Source: Phlebopus portentosus (taxonomy: Eukaryota; Basidiomycota; Agaricomycetes; Boletales; Boletinellaceae). From it: a stretch of 64,000 nt of DNA. The translations under genes and the position numbers were made by a program. Each line of letters begins with the position of its first letter. Positions within the stretch are counted from its first letter, which is position 1. Below, one piece after another: positions 47,234 to 59,937 of the stretch. The stretch lies in the NCBI GenBank assembly GCA_037892935.1, contig JAYXKI010000003.1, positions 1,550,001 through 1,614,000 on the forward strand. Direction: 5' to 3'. Below the pieces are notes generated by a model. The model was not told where the DNA came from. It did no database searches and was given only the letters and a program-made list of their open reading frames with translations.

Positions 47234-48914
47234 TCACAGAAGTCCAGCAGCCCGTAAATCTTGCTGCAGACGTCGCTCGTTCGCAATTGCTTCCGCGACA
47301 AGTCGTTCGCGGTCAGGATGGTCAGCGGGGATAGCAGACAGGATCTCTTCCTCGATCGTACGGCGCTCGCCCTCCTCGTCCATTGATCCACGTTCAAGGT
47401 CACGACCGCCGACTCGGTTGAAATCTTCATCATACTCAAAGAGTAAGCCACCACCGCCAGGGCTCGCACCGCCGGCTCCGAGACTGAAGCTCGGAAGACG
47501 TAAGCCAAGTGTACGTTCGAAGTGTCGGGCGAAGCTGCTTTGTCTGGCGTGGCCCTGATTTTCCGGTATCTGAGGCGGACGGTCCGGATTCTCCTCATGC
47601 GAAGCTAGAATGGATCGTTCCCAGCGCTTGATGCGCCAGAAACCAAGGATTGAGTTGAGCAGGATAAACCAGCCTATCCGGTACAATAAATCAGTCGTGT
47701 GCAGACGCGAACACAAAAAGTCACCGACCGATTGTCATGAGTAGAAACGCAAGCCATTCTGACGTGGAATCGCTTGAGAAGAAAGAACTGTGGTTCATCG
47801 CACTTGACCCGTCGTCGGATGAGTCACCCATCATGCCGTCCATCATGCCACTGCCGCCAACGGTGGCATTTGGATGATTCGCGAACCAAGCGTCAGCCTC
47901 CGCAACAGTGTCAAACGTTGGTCTTGCTTCTGGAGCACTTTCTGCAGCGTTTGATCCCCAGGTTATATCACCACTTCCAAAATCATTTTGATTGGATTTG
48001 ATAGCGAATCCATACTGAACGAGAGTAAGACCGAGGCCGGCGCGTGCACCAAGCTTTGCAGCATGCGTCGTGTGTAGAAGATATGTGAGAAGGAAGCCAA
48101 CAAATTGGAAGGAGATTGAAACGAGCATGTTCCAGAGGAAGGAGAACACTGTACCCGTCGCGAGCCCTTCGATCGGCAACTCGCCTGGGACCATCATTCC
48201 TGGCGATAAGGAAGATGGTGCATGGACAGTGGTCTCCCAATACGGCGGTACAGCGTCCGCTTGTGCAGCAGCATACGAGGGCGGCGCATCTTTCTGAGCA
48301 TCTTCAGGCATAACATAGATCCCATCTTCTGCTCAAAATGATGAATGATCAACAGCAGCTTCGATATTAACGAACTGAGACTCACCCTCACGAATCTGAC
48401 GCGGAGGAGTTGGCTTGGCAGTGACGTTCGAGAAAACACCGTCAACACCCCGCCCAGCGACAACTGGCTGTCCCCTTGCGCTTAGTCTATTAGCCACTCG
48501 CGCTGGTAACATCCGTCGTACCCAGCTCATGGCCTGACCAGGGCGGTTAGGGCGGAGGACGGGCGAAGTCGGGATAACACCGTTGGAGTTGCCCAAGCTG
48601 TTCGGGGGCGGCGAGCCTGGAGGAGGGTAATCATAGTCGACAGCCTCGAAATTGTATGTACCGGGTGCAGAAGTGGTTTGCTGATATGTCTGCATAGGCG
48701 GAACAGCGTTGGTAGTGCCGAGGGGATGCGCAGAGTCGTCGTCATGATCGTCATTGTGGTGTTCCCCACTTCGACGACCCGGGTTCAAAGGACGGGATTC
48801 TGCATTCCGGTCATCCCTTTCATCCTCGTCGTCACTTGCCTCGAAGGCTGCTTCTAATTCGTCTTCATCAGAATGCGAACGTGGGTTCGGAAGTGCAGCA
48901 TATCCTGCCGGCAT
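47234..48914 (-). CDS. BSD2: BSD2/NDFIP-like adaptor of the Rsp5 ubiquitin ligase
   Basis: The first true ATG is at 48914 (MPAGYAALPNPRSHSDEDEL). The cytosolic N-terminus is acidic, then Pro-rich. After an intron at about 48310-48390 comes PPSYAAAQADAVPPYWE, with PPSY and PPYW motifs that bind WW domains of NEDD4/Rsp5 ligases (family knowledge). Three membrane spans follow: LWNMLVSISFQFVGFLLTYL, AKLGARAGLGLTLVQYGFAI and LAFLLMTIGWFILLNSILGF. A cytosolic tail RRTIEEEILSAIPADHPDRE ends at TGA 47234. This is the Bsd2/NDFIP topology; such proteins route metal transporters and other cargo to the vacuole for degradation. It is longer than yeast Bsd2 because of the N-terminal extension and the tail. 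Confidence 0.9.
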
Positions 48915-49256
48915 GGCTGAGTGAGACAATCTAATTAGTTCTTGTGTTATGCAGTAGTCTTCCTATTCAATTCAGAGATAAGGAACGTAAAGAAAAAGAT
49001 CCAGAAAATTGGGATAAAGGAGAAGAAGGATGCGAGTGGGTAGAGCAAAGCAAAGCACGTCGTCGTCGCGAACGCGAACGAGGCTGCAGAAGAAAGACGC
49101 TGCCTTAGCATGTATTATGTAATCAATCGGCACATCAGAATACAATAAAGATCAGATCACTCCAACTCCAACGCCTCAGCTCACAACTTCAGGGTGCTAT
49201 ATCAATCAATTTCAATCTTCTTTTCTACCTCTAAATGCAGTCTAACATCTCAGTCT
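48915..49256. other. Intergenic: BSD2-like promoter and FRS1 3' region
   Basis: About 340 bases between two minus-strand genes. Nothing specific is recognised. Confidence 0.5.
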
Positions 49257-51592
49257 CTATGGATTAATCCACACAGGTTGCACTTCCTTCTTGAATGGCT
49301 CCAAACTTAGCTCAAGTGCTGAACACGGGAAACCAATTTCAAACTTTTCCAAGACACTCGGATGCAAAATGCCTAAAACGCCGATGACCTTGTCGTCTGT
49401 TGATCCCGTCAGTGTCGCCTTCAGCTCATCTGCCACCTTGCTAAGGGAGGATTTGTATTTCAGATCCTGTGCAGAGGGCGGCGCACGATAATACACGGTT
49501 GCACAACGACCGGGGAAGAAGGTTGGGTCTGTGCATACAACAAGGGTTAGACAAGCACTTGACGTTATGCCCAAGGTAAGTACCTTGCTTCTCCTTCAAG
49601 TAGTATCCGTGAGAGGTTTTCGTATCAGATGCGAAAATTCTCGGAACCTCGAGGACTTGCATGAGTCTATCAAGTAGCCCATGGACCACCTCGAAACCAG
49701 CAGTCCTGTTACACCAGACTGCGGCCGCGTGGCGCACATTTTGCGCCTGACGCTCTGACGACTTGTCTTTGAAGACGACATCTGATGTCTCGAAAATCTT
49801 TATAGGGAGCGGGTGGGAACGATTCTCTCGCACGGTCTTCAGGAGGCCTGGCAGCAAAGAAGTGCGTACGACCTGGAATTCGAGTGTCTTCGGATTCGCA
49901 ATCTTTACGACGTGTGAGCCATCGTCAACCCGATTCAGCCATTCAAAATTTTCCTCGTGAGAGCAAAGGATGAAAGGGAGGACTTCTACCCATCCCGCTT
50001 GTGCCCATTCTTGTCGAACAACATCGCTGATCTTGCTTAAAGGCAATGCCTGAGCTACCGTGTTTGAACCTGGGAACGTCTTCGGAAGATTGTTAAAACC
50101 ATATGCGATGGCGACATCCTCCATGATATCGCATTCGTGTATGATGTCAGGACGGGTACATGGAACATCGACCTCAACCACGTCAGGATCTTTCTCGGAG
50201 ATTGACGCAGATAGCGACATCTGCACGAGCAGTTTGCTTATCTCCGATGCTGTCAGAGATGTGCCCGTGCACGAGTTGATATACGATGCATGAGTGATGA
50301 AGTGTGTTGTTGAGATATCAGGAGTGATCTTTGTCGTTCCGTCGGGGTAGACAATTTTCACAGGTTCGATGCTGAATTAAGAAAATAAGACAACGCTTCC
50401 ATCAAACGGGCTGACACTTACGTGAAAGGTTCATCACAGTATTCAGAGAACATTGTAGCCACTATATTGACAACAATCGCTAGCTTCGTTTGGTCCGTCG
50501 CAGTTACATCAACGAATACATTTCTCGTATTCAACGTGATTTTGCTGTGCTCGGAGTTGATAATTGGAGGCATCGACAAGACTACGTCGTTCTTATCGTA
50601 AATGATAGGGTATACAGGTGAATCCCTGATGATGGGCAGGTACTTTGACAACTGCTTGTCCGACTGAGGCAAGTCAGTAAGTATCACAGACAATAAATTT
50701 CTATGGCTACCTCATAAACAGTCATCAGCTCCTCCGCCGTATACTCTTTGCTCTTGTTGAGCGGAGCAAACTTGATGTCTCGAGGTTTCCGAGCCTCATA
50801 ACGGAACGGAGGCTGCAAAGTATCGAGGTCATGAGTTCCAATGGCAACAAGCTGCCTCCGTCTGCAGATATTTTGGTGTAGTTTGTCCTGTAAGTCAATA
50901 AAAGAATCGTAGGAGCGCTGGGTAAACTTGACATTTCGCAGAATTGCACCAGCGAAATATGGCCTAATTCTTTTAGTCTATGGTCGAACTATTCAGCATA
51001 AAAACCGGTACGATCATAACGGTGGACATACATCAGGAGCAATCGTAGCCGTTAGAAGAGCGGATTCACCTCCTTCAGGGTATACGAGTTTGTATGGTGT
51101 CAGCAAGTCTTTTCCAAGGTAAATACGTAATGCACGAGAGATGCCTTCAATGCACAGGAGATCATAACTGCAGAACCATGTATGGCATGCTATAAGTACG
51201 CGTATATCCAGCGCGGATGAAGACCAACCGATTCGCAGGAACCTCGATTTTTAAATGCTTAGGGATGTAGTATTAGTCGATAGGAAAGCAGCGTTTTGCA
51301 CCGATGAACGCACCGGACGCTCTGCAGGAAGTCCTTTCTTTGTTGCCTCTTCGACTTCTGCAGTGGTCTATACGGGAATAGTGAGAAAATGAGATCACGT
51401 CCATAATATTCTGTGGAAACATACATCCTCATCAAGCTCGAGACCATAATCAAAACAGAGTTGATCGAATTCTTCAGTTGCTAGGGAGCCATCAGTATTG
51501 AATGATTGCGGAAAGAAGACAAGAAAGCACCAACTATATTCTCTATGAAGTCTATCCCAAAGATCCGCTTTGTCTACAGAGACGGTAGGCAT
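49257..51592 (-). CDS. FRS1: FRS1, cytosolic phenylalanyl-tRNA synthetase beta subunit
   Basis: The ATG at 51592 gives [19 protein letters not shown]. Exons then read [37 protein letters not shown] (minus-strand, about 51235-51140), [40 protein letters not shown] and [20 protein letters not shown]. The large exon holds [20 protein letters not shown] and [20 protein letters not shown] (B5 domain), and [20 protein letters not shown]. The last exon ends [20 protein letters not shown] and PVWINP with TAG at 49257. The beta subunit carries the editing and tRNA-binding modules of the alpha2beta2 enzyme (family knowledge). All expected blocks are in order. It diverges from the ankyrin gene at 51829. 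Confidence 0.94.
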
Positions 51593-51828
51593 ATTGAGAG
51601 AGAGAGAGATGTATGCGAGTAAGGGTGTACAGAGAGAACAAAATGAGGTCGAGTCACGGATACCGAAATAGGAAATGGAGCATGTAACGCAATTAGATCC
51701 GCGCGCCAATCGAGAGAACCCGATCGGGGCGATCTCGCGCCGAAGCCAGTCACGGTTGCACAGCGTCCACGTACTGCTTGCACAGCTTCCTCAGCCCTCC
51801 TCCCTCATCTTCCCCCTCAACCGCCATC

Positions 51829-53864
51829 ATGGCCGAAAAGGATGCTTCGGCCAGGCTGCGTCGCGCTGTCAAAGGTGCGTGTATGCTCAGCTTCGGCTGT
51901 TATTTGTAGCACGGTTCGAGGATAGAGCGCTCACATGCATGATGACAGAGAATAACCTGTTCCTGGTCAAGCGGTTGATACAGCGCACTGACATGAGAAA
52001 TCCGGATTCAAGCACGCGCCGCTACACCTCGCTAGCGTGGGCTGCCGTTCTCGGCCACGAAGAGACTTTCGACTTCCTGCTCAATGAAGGTCACGACGAC
52101 GAGGAACTCAGCAAAGCGCGTATTCTTCTACTATGCAGATCGAGAATGTGGCTCATTCCGGTCAATACAGGATGCTGACAACAACACTATTCTCATACTG
52201 CTGGCTGAACTAAAGCCAGGGGCTCATAACCCCTATTACCCCACCTATACCCATCCCGACCTTGTGGGCGCGGCACTCCGAATGGCACGTTCGTATTATG
52301 AACGTTATCCGTTCATACTCGAGTGGTCCAACGTCCATGGCAAAACGGCATTGCATGCAGCAGCTCTGAAGGGAAATGAACAGCTTGCCCAGGTTCGCAA
52401 TTTCCATGTATGCGTACTTATGTCTTGTTGCTGATAGATGATTTTACGCTAGATGCTTTGCGAACTGGGTGCTGATTACGATTTGCCAGACAATCTTGGA
52501 AACACACCACTCCATTAGTGAGTATCTACCAGTACTTGCGTGGCCACTACTAATAGACATGTGTATAGCGCGAGCGCTTGGGGACATGTTGCAGTAAGTC
52601 AGGTGTACGCTGTGTGGCAATGAATACATCTTGATTCTTGACTCAGGTTGTTCAACTGCTTATTGACAAAGGATGTCAGTTTGCCGCTCGTAACCACGAC
52701 GGATTCACGGCATCTGACTATGCTTATTCGTAAGTCGGGATACTTCATATTCCTTGGCGCTTCTCTAACATTCTGGAAAGGCGGAATACGTTATCTACTC
52801 TGGAAGAAGCTGCGAGACTCCAATTCGAGAACAAGAAGAATGCACGACGACGAGCACGCGAGGCGGAACTCAAAGGCAAGGCAACTCATCAAATCACTAG
52901 CTCTATAGCTAATTTTTCTCCAGGTACACAAAACGGAGTTGCAAGAGTACGCAGTGGATCAGGAGGGAGTAGAACGACGGCAACGTCAGATAGTGGTGAT
53001 GCCGGACTGTCCCCCTTACAACAGCGAACTGGATCTTCCTTTTCGTCGTCATCTTCGCAGCCTAGTATGTTTACGCCCATCAAGGGCTCGCCATACTATG
53101 GCGCTCCAGTCCTGAATCATTCCCACTCTTTTACCACATCATCACCTAAGCCATCCAACCAATCGAGCTCTGTGTCTTCGCTCAATCTTCCTCCGGCAAA
53201 CTTGTCCTACAATTTATCCCCTATAGCTTCCCGTGTTCGAGAACGGGACGCGGATGCTATTGCCGAATACAAGAAGCGCAACAGGAGCGGTAGTTCCGGC
53301 ACTCAAAGCCAGACGTCGGATTCGAAATCAATTTCGAACGGAATATCCACTCTCCCGACTATCAATGGCAGCAGCTCATATCTGCCTCTTGCTACATCAA
53401 CTATGAACAACACTCCGGCCGCGTCTCTTGCTGATCGCCGTCTGCGACCATCATTCTCCGCGGCTCAACTGCGAAGTAGCTCTCCGCGTCCTGCTCCAAT
53501 CATGGATTCTTCAGAGTTGCAAACTCCACGGACGCGCTCAGGTACAAGCCCAATACCAGTACGACCAGCGCAGGCATCGCCACTGGAGTCCAATTTTCCA
53601 CCTATTTCAAATCCTCAATTGAATGGCCAATCGGTCGAGCGCAAACCTTCCGCACGTCGAGCCGGAACAGTTCCTACCCGACCACAGGAAGGCGACTTCA
53701 CCGGTCCGTCGAGTGATTACGCTATTTTCCCAGATCCGCCACCTCCGAAACCGAGCTCGAAGCGGGCCGCTTTTGCGAAGCTTAGTAAACCGTTGGCTGG
53801 TGGTGCAGAACTCCTGAAGGGACAACGTGAGCATCGGCGAACAGCATCAGATATGCGAGGCTGA
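51829..53864 (+). CDS. Ankyrin-repeat protein related to TORC2 subunit AVO2
   Basis: The ATG at 51829 starts MAEKDASARLRRAVK. After an intron come ENNLFLVKRLIQRTDMRNPD and YTSLAWAAVLGHEETFDFLL. The next exon has DADNNTILILLAELKPGA, and later ones NVHGKTALHAAALKGNEQLA, MLCELGADYDLPDNLGNTPL, HYASAWGHVAVVQLLIDKGC and FAARNHDGFTASDYAYS, which together make about four to five ankyrin repeats. A basic helix (FENKKNARRRAREAELKG) leads into about 300 residues of Ser/Pro-rich disorder ending QREHRRTASDMRG. The repeat block with a Ser-rich tail is the arrangement of yeast Avo2, a non-essential TORC2 subunit (family knowledge); orthology is my inference. The start lies 236 bases from FRS1. Confidence 0.82.
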
Positions 53865-54326
53865 GGTCGGCTTTCGCTGAGTCAAATTGTCTCGACGTTC
53901 TCGTTTTCATTTGTATTTCTCCTTGTTGCATTCATTCTCATGTTTGTCCTAGCCGCGTACTGCACACACACTGTATTCAGTATCCTTTGCACTGCTGTCG
54001 ACTTGTTTTGTTTTATTAGTTGTTCTCTTCTGTTTAGTGTTTCATGATGTCCCCCCTCCTCACATCTCCTGACATTGTTACCCAGAATGCATGTGTCTGT
54101 AGTGTGTCTGTAGTTTGGTTTGAGTTGCAATACAATACATAGTGGACGATTTCCTCGCCGAGATTAGAGACCTGTACGAATAAGGAAGGATCATCACATG
54201 ACACGTGGAGTAGACGCGCCTTACTTAGTTTGTATATACGGATCCTCCTTTCCTCGTGCCCTGCCACTGACGGCGAATGTCCTTCCTCCTTTCACTCGAA
54301 CTCACTCTCTTCCCATCGTCCTTGTT
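53865..54326. other. Intergenic region between the ankyrin and transporter genes
   Basis: About 460 bases between two plus-strand genes, T-rich at the left as a 3' region. Nothing else is recognised. Confidence 0.5.
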
Positions 54327-56874
54327 ATGAGCTTGTCGCGCGCTCAGTCTCCTGTTCCTGATGCAGATCCAACGACGCAGATAGCATGGCCGACGAGCAG
54401 TAGCGGTGCAATCAATGGTTCATCGGAGCAAGATGGTGCAACCGTTCCACCTGAGGAACGTTATAAGGCCCCAGGAAGAAAATCCAACAGTCCGGCGAGA
54501 GACATCAAGACTGGTGAAACCGATGCTCGATCTGAAATCGGACGCAAGCATCTTTCGACGCTGCAATTATTCAACTTAAGTATTTCAATGGCTGGAGCTC
54601 AAGTTGCTTGGACGGTAGAGCTCGGGTATGAACCTTTGATGTTTCACGTGGCGAGCGCTTAGTTGTTGTGTCTGTAGATATGGGACGCCGTTCCTGCTCT
54701 CGCTTGGTTTGTCTGAGCAGTTGACAAGCCTTGTCTGGCTTGCAGGACCTATAAGCGGTCTCATCGCACAACCTCTAATCGGTTCGCTTCATGTACTTCA
54801 GAATTCACATCCATACGTATGACTGGTCATAGGTGCCATCTCTGATTCGTCGCGCTCGCGATACCGTCGGCGATTCTGGGTCATTACCAGTACTGGAGTA
54901 CTTTGTTTTTCCACGCTCGTCCTAGCGTATTGCAAGGAAATCGCAGCATTCTTTGTTGATGTGTTTGGAGGAGGGGCAGGCTCGTGGGATCCTCGAAGGC
55001 AGAAGCAGGTATGCGTGAACACATTCAAGTAAATCAAGATTTACACTAAATAATCGCCTCTCCCACTTTAGGTTGCCGACACGGCTATTGGATTTGCTGT
55101 TGTCGCATTTTATTTCTTGGACTTTTCGCTCAACGCACTTCAAGCTTCGTTGAGAAACCTCTTGTTGGACGTTACTCCGCCAGCTCAACTCAATGCTGGG
55201 AATGCCTGGCATGGGAGAATGACTCACGCTGGAAACATAATTGGATATGGTTTCGGTTAGTGCATTCGTTCTTCCGGTTTTGTATTGATGGGATACTGAG
55301 TCCGAGATGAAGGGTTCTTACCACTTGCACAACTTCCGTTCCTGCGGCTTTTGGGTGGTTCTCAATTCAGAAAGTTCTGTGTGCTAACAATGGCCATCCT
55401 TATCGTGACTGTCGGAATCACTTGTGTTAGCCAGGACGAGAAGCAACGCCCGGCGGAATTTCGGGAAAATAAGCAAAGGTAAGTAAGATGTTGCAGGAAT
55501 TCTTTCATATTTTAAATTTATGAGTTGTTTTGTATTAGCAAATTGGTTGATGTTTTGAGGAACATTCGGAATGCTGTGGTGGCCCTGCCTAAGCCCATTA
55601 GGAGGGTTTGTTATGTTCAGTTTTTCGCGTTCATGGGATGGTTTCCATTTTTATTCTATGCGTGAGTAACGTCATTGGAATTGCGAAACTGTGGTTGAAG
55701 ATACCTCATAGTACCACGTATGTCGGTCAGGTTCTAGCCAAAGACACAGGAGCCGAACCAGATCACGAGACTGCAACTCGAATGGGTGATCTTGCCCTCC
55801 TTTGGTTTAGCATCGGTTAGGAAACAGGATGTGTCGGTTGCTACTGGGATGTATTAACCGTTGTTTCATAGTGGCCATCGTTGCAGGAACCTTACTTCCG
55901 CAACTTGCCAGGCGCGACCAGAAACTCTTGGCTCAAGACGGCGATGAGGATGAGGACGTGGAAATGGCAAGACTTCACCGCATGGTTCAGGAATGGCGGG
56001 CCGAGGCTGCGGGGAAGGGCGAGCCTCTTAGGCTTCCACGGATGCCATTCATGCTCCGTAATATTTGGACGGCTGCCATGATCCTATTTACGGTCCTCAC
56101 CTTCTCAACCGCCTTTATTTCGACGCTCACTCAAGCTATTATTATGGTAAGCCTAGTCGGCATTTGCTGGGCTGTCGCTTGTTGGGTTCCGTTCGCCATC
56201 ATTATGGAGGTGAGTTCCATTACGTTTAGCTTGAAAAGCTTCCATCTAAGTTTTCCCTTTGGGTTAGTTCTTGAAAGAACTCGGCGCGGATTCGGAAACC
56301 CCGCCTAGTTACTCCTCGGTTGCCGGGCATACTAATCGCGGTCAGGCTCGTAATCACTTCCGCAATCTTTCTTCACCTACTGAGCATCGGTGGCGACAAT
56401 CTAATGAGCGGGCTCCTCTCCTGCGCCGACATTCCCTTGGTCCGACGGCTGATGATGATGAATCGCAACCGGCGCAACCGGTAGCAGGTGGGACCGTGCT
56501 TGGTATTCACAACCTCGCGATTGTGATGCCTCAGTTTATTGTACGTCTTTTATGTTTAACTCTTAGGTCGCGTCACTCATGTGATATTTAAGGTTGCGAT
56601 TGTCGCGAGTGCAATCTTCAAGATTGTGGACACGGCGGAAGATCCAAACAACCAAGACACATACTTGGGTAAGACTGGTGTGAGCTGGGTCTTGCGTTTC
56701 GGTGGCCTTTGCACTTTGGTATGCTTACTATTGTAAGGTGTACCATACGTCAACTGACAACACTACACCTAGGTCGGAGCACTGTTTGCTAGGCGAGTTT
56801 CCCCAACAAAAACAGAGAAAGAGATGCGTCGGCGTTTGGCGGAAATGAAGGTCTTACGTGACCAAAGCGCATAA
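54327..56874 (+). CDS. Sucrose/alpha-glucoside transporter (GPH family, MFS fold)
   Basis: The ATG at 54327 starts MSLSRAQSPVPDADPTTQ with a hydrophilic N-terminus of about 80 residues. Membrane segments follow in many short exons: LQLFNLSISMAGAQVAWTVE, LGLSEQLTSLVWLAGPISGL, then the loop SDSSRSRYRRRFWVI, a family signature between helices 2 and 3. Next come GFAVVAFYFLDFSLNALQAS, LLDVTPPAQLNAGNAWHGRM, QFFAFMGWFPFLFYATTYVG and WTAAMILFTVLTFSTAFIST. A cytosolic loop with ERAPLLRRHS precedes IHNLAIVMPQFIVAIVASAI and a basic tail ending at TAA 56872. The layout is that of plant SUT and S. pombe Sut1, proton symporters for sucrose or maltose (family knowledge). The substrate is inferred. It ends 182 bases from the convergent DPH6. 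Confidence 0.88.
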
Positions 56875-57056
56875 CAGACGAACCACTTTGTTTTGCTTTC
56901 GATGGTTTTGGGAACTCTGGAGTGTAACTAATATTACAGAGACTGCAATGTGTTATATAGCAATTGCATCTTCGCTATCTATACGTGAGACGAATTACCA
57001 TTTTCCAGATGACGCATTTTTCCAAATATCTTTTCATGGACCTGTACAAGGTAGTA

Positions 57057-59653
57057 TCATGGCATGGAATCGGGAGGTGAGCCAACTAGACATAACGCCA
57101 AATCCCAGTCGTCTGCTTCGCTCGTCGCGATGAATCTCACTGGAATATTTGTAATAGCAGGCCCTGATGCGCTTGAAAATAGACTCTTGACAAACGCTGA
57201 GACTTCGGAAATATCAGATAAGCACTCCGAGACTGAGATAGATAATACCTTGCTCGTTGAGATATCCACGATGAAACAGTCTAACAGAATATGTCTGAAT
57301 CCACAGAACCTCTTGGTTTACTTGACTTTTGAGTTGTTCCGCTTCTGACTGGGGTCTTCCTAGAAATTCCGATTCAACTCATTAATTCTCCTATTAACGA
57401 GGAAAGGGCATTCACCTTTGACCGCAACCAGCGCGCAGAATGCAGAGACTTCCGTAAATGTTGATACTTCCCAAAGCACAGTGCACGCATCGCTTGTAAA
57501 GAAACCTAAGAAAAAAATCTCGGATACGGATCGAACACTGTTACACAAGACAACTCACCTTTATTGAAGATAGGTGAGCTGCACTTTCGAATCTCTGTTT
57601 CGCCATCTTCCATTGACGCGTACTGGCCCGTATGAGCGATCACTTGCGCTTCCAGCAGGGCTCCCTTTGGCAACGACTTGGCGCCGACGAAGAGAGTAGG
57701 GATGTACGCGTACTGATCACCATATAACCAATAAAATAAGCACTTCTCAAGTCGTGTACTAGAGAGTAAACCATACCGAATCGAGCGCTTTGCTAATTCT
57801 CCGGGCTTGGGAGAGGTATGAAATATCAACGAGCCAGCAAATTAGACTTTGGATTTTATGAGCCCAGCTTGCCCCGTAAGTCTCCTTTAGAGCAGCGAGG
57901 ATGCGATGTATGTGCTGAAAGGTTAATGCAGCTTCCAAAGCAAAGTCTGAAGGAGACGGCAACGCGAGATCGCTTGGTCGCATGCCTATTTGACCAGATA
58001 CGAAAATCCTGTCGCCAACCTCAGGGAAGATTACGATGCCTCAGGTCAAAAAATAATAAGAAGAATAAAAAAGAGCAGCGCGTACTACAACCGCCTGGGA
58101 ATAAGGTCCAATATTCGCGGGAGCCCAATAACTAAGACCTTGTACGTGCAAGGCATGGCGTTCGTTGGATACGTCCTGATACGCAATGCAGTCGAGCCTG
58201 ACGTTGATGTCCAGTGGGAGGTCAACAGCAACGCAAGCGCGAACCGGAGGACTTGTACCGAAGAAGGCCTTGTACGTCTGATTGACCTCCGGGAAGGTCG
58301 ACATATCTGAGATGAATACGTTTACGAATGCCAGGTCTGAGATCCGAAGGGAATATTCTAATAATCTTTCTATCAAAATACAGTCAAAGCCTTGTTCAGA
58401 CAGATGCTCCGTTCCTTACCTTGCAAAAGTCCGAAGCAAGCAGTGACTTCTTCACCGATGGATCTTGTGCTGCCTTCTGGACTTTGGACGTTGGACACCA
58501 CTACCCACCTTCCGGATTTCGAAGATGTGATCGTGTCTCTATCTCTCAATTGCATCTCCAAATCCCGGTACTCTGGGTCCAGAAGAGGTGGTGCTGAGAC
58601 AGGCACATACGGACCAATTTGTTTTGCCTCCAAGCTAGCATTTTTAATCCTCAGATACGCCACGGTTGCAAAATCGTTGTCAGAATGGATGACCGTTTCA
58701 ACTTCCTTTCTAACAGAGGCAACGTTAAGCAGGAAGTCCCTTCGGTGATCTCAGGAAAGCATACAGAATGATGCGTTTCCTGAACATCGGGCTGTCCAGA
58801 GTGAGGGTCTCGTATTCTCCGCCCTCCCCGCATATATGTGCCCCGTAAAGCTCATTCTGGTATGAGTCATAAGAAATCTGGCGACAAATGAAGCAGTCCG
58901 AGACGCACCAAATGCCTCAGAGTGGTTTGCATGTCTGCAATAGTCTGACCCAAGTGTCTAGGTTTCAAGCCAATGCCTGCCACCTTTATTAGAACGGCTT
59001 CGAGTCCTGAGGCGATCATTTCAGAAAGCAGCTCATCTTGATCTCGCTGCCATAGATAACATAGGGGAGTCAGAGATAATCGGAAACAACTGATTTATTA
59101 TCTGTCATGACTAAGTGTGTCTCATCATTGAAGAGATAAATGTACTTACACATGCTCCACTCTAACCCTTTGGTAATTAGAAAGGATGGCACCGACAGAT
59201 ACACCTTGAGCATCCGGGTGTCGGCTCTATGTATTTAAAAAATAAATTAGAACAAGGAGAGTTGTCAAATTCAAGACATAACCTTGGCTTCAGACAGTAA
59301 CTCGTACAGGTCTTCGGTTTCATCGCCCTTGATTCCGGATGAGCTACCCCCCTCCCTCGTACCATACTCAGCGCCCTGTTCTACTGCAGACCCTGCAATG
59401 ATTCTTCTGTATAGTGGGACGTCAAGAGCTTCAGCAACTAGCTGTATAGCATCCTGGCCAACGGTCTGATAAAGATAGGAGTCGAGCTCCTCTAGCCACG
59501 TAAGGACGAATCTCAGGGATCAAGTAATGACATACCTTTCCCCTGGTTAGGTCTCAAAGATGCAGCCGCAACTAGTTCATGCCCATTTCGTGCGCAGTGT
59601 AATAAATTGAAGCAGCTATCCTTCCCGCCGCTTAAAAGTGCGACATACTTCAT
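57057..59653 (-). CDS. DPH6: DPH6, diphthine-ammonia ligase with C-terminal RidA-like domains
   Basis: The ATG at 59653 gives MKYVALLSGGKDSCFNLLHC, with the SGGKDS PP-loop that binds ATP. Next exons include VGQDAIQLVAEALDVPLYRR and AGSAVEQGAEYGTREGGSSS, then KRDQDELLSEMIASGLEAVL and LIKVAGIGLKPRHLGQTIAD; all fit the ligase domain. Downstream are RidA/YjgF-like segments: GLSYWAPANIGPYSQAVV, DLAFVNVFISDMSTFPEVNQ, TSPPVRACVAVDLPLDINV, and a second set with TLFVGAKSLPKGALLEAQVI. The protein ends ITNIPVRFIATSEADDWDLA. DPH6 makes the final amidation of diphthamide on eEF2 (family knowledge), and the fused RidA domains are the fungal form. Internal junctions between 57270 and 57510 were not resolved. 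Confidence 0.87.
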
Positions 59654-59937
59654 AATGACGACCAGATCTTGAGTAGTTAAGATTGGATTGAGCCGAGGAC
59701 TATTACGGGTGACTCGGATTTTTGACCTAATATCAGCAACTCAGCTATTACAGTGAGTAACAAAGAAGTTTAAGTCATGTTGGGGGACTTGCAAATCAAA
59801 TCTACGCAACTTTTACAATCAAACACACTTTACTGTAAACCATTTACATAATGCAGGATCGGCGGGATCAGCTCAACAATTTCCATACACACCTACTTTG
59901 CATTGTGCATTGCCCGCCCTTGATCCATCCGCCAGCA

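Noticed and set aside
57201..57217. Second ATCAGATAA motif
   Set aside because: It lies within the DPH6 coding region near its 3' end, and one such site per window is expected by chance.
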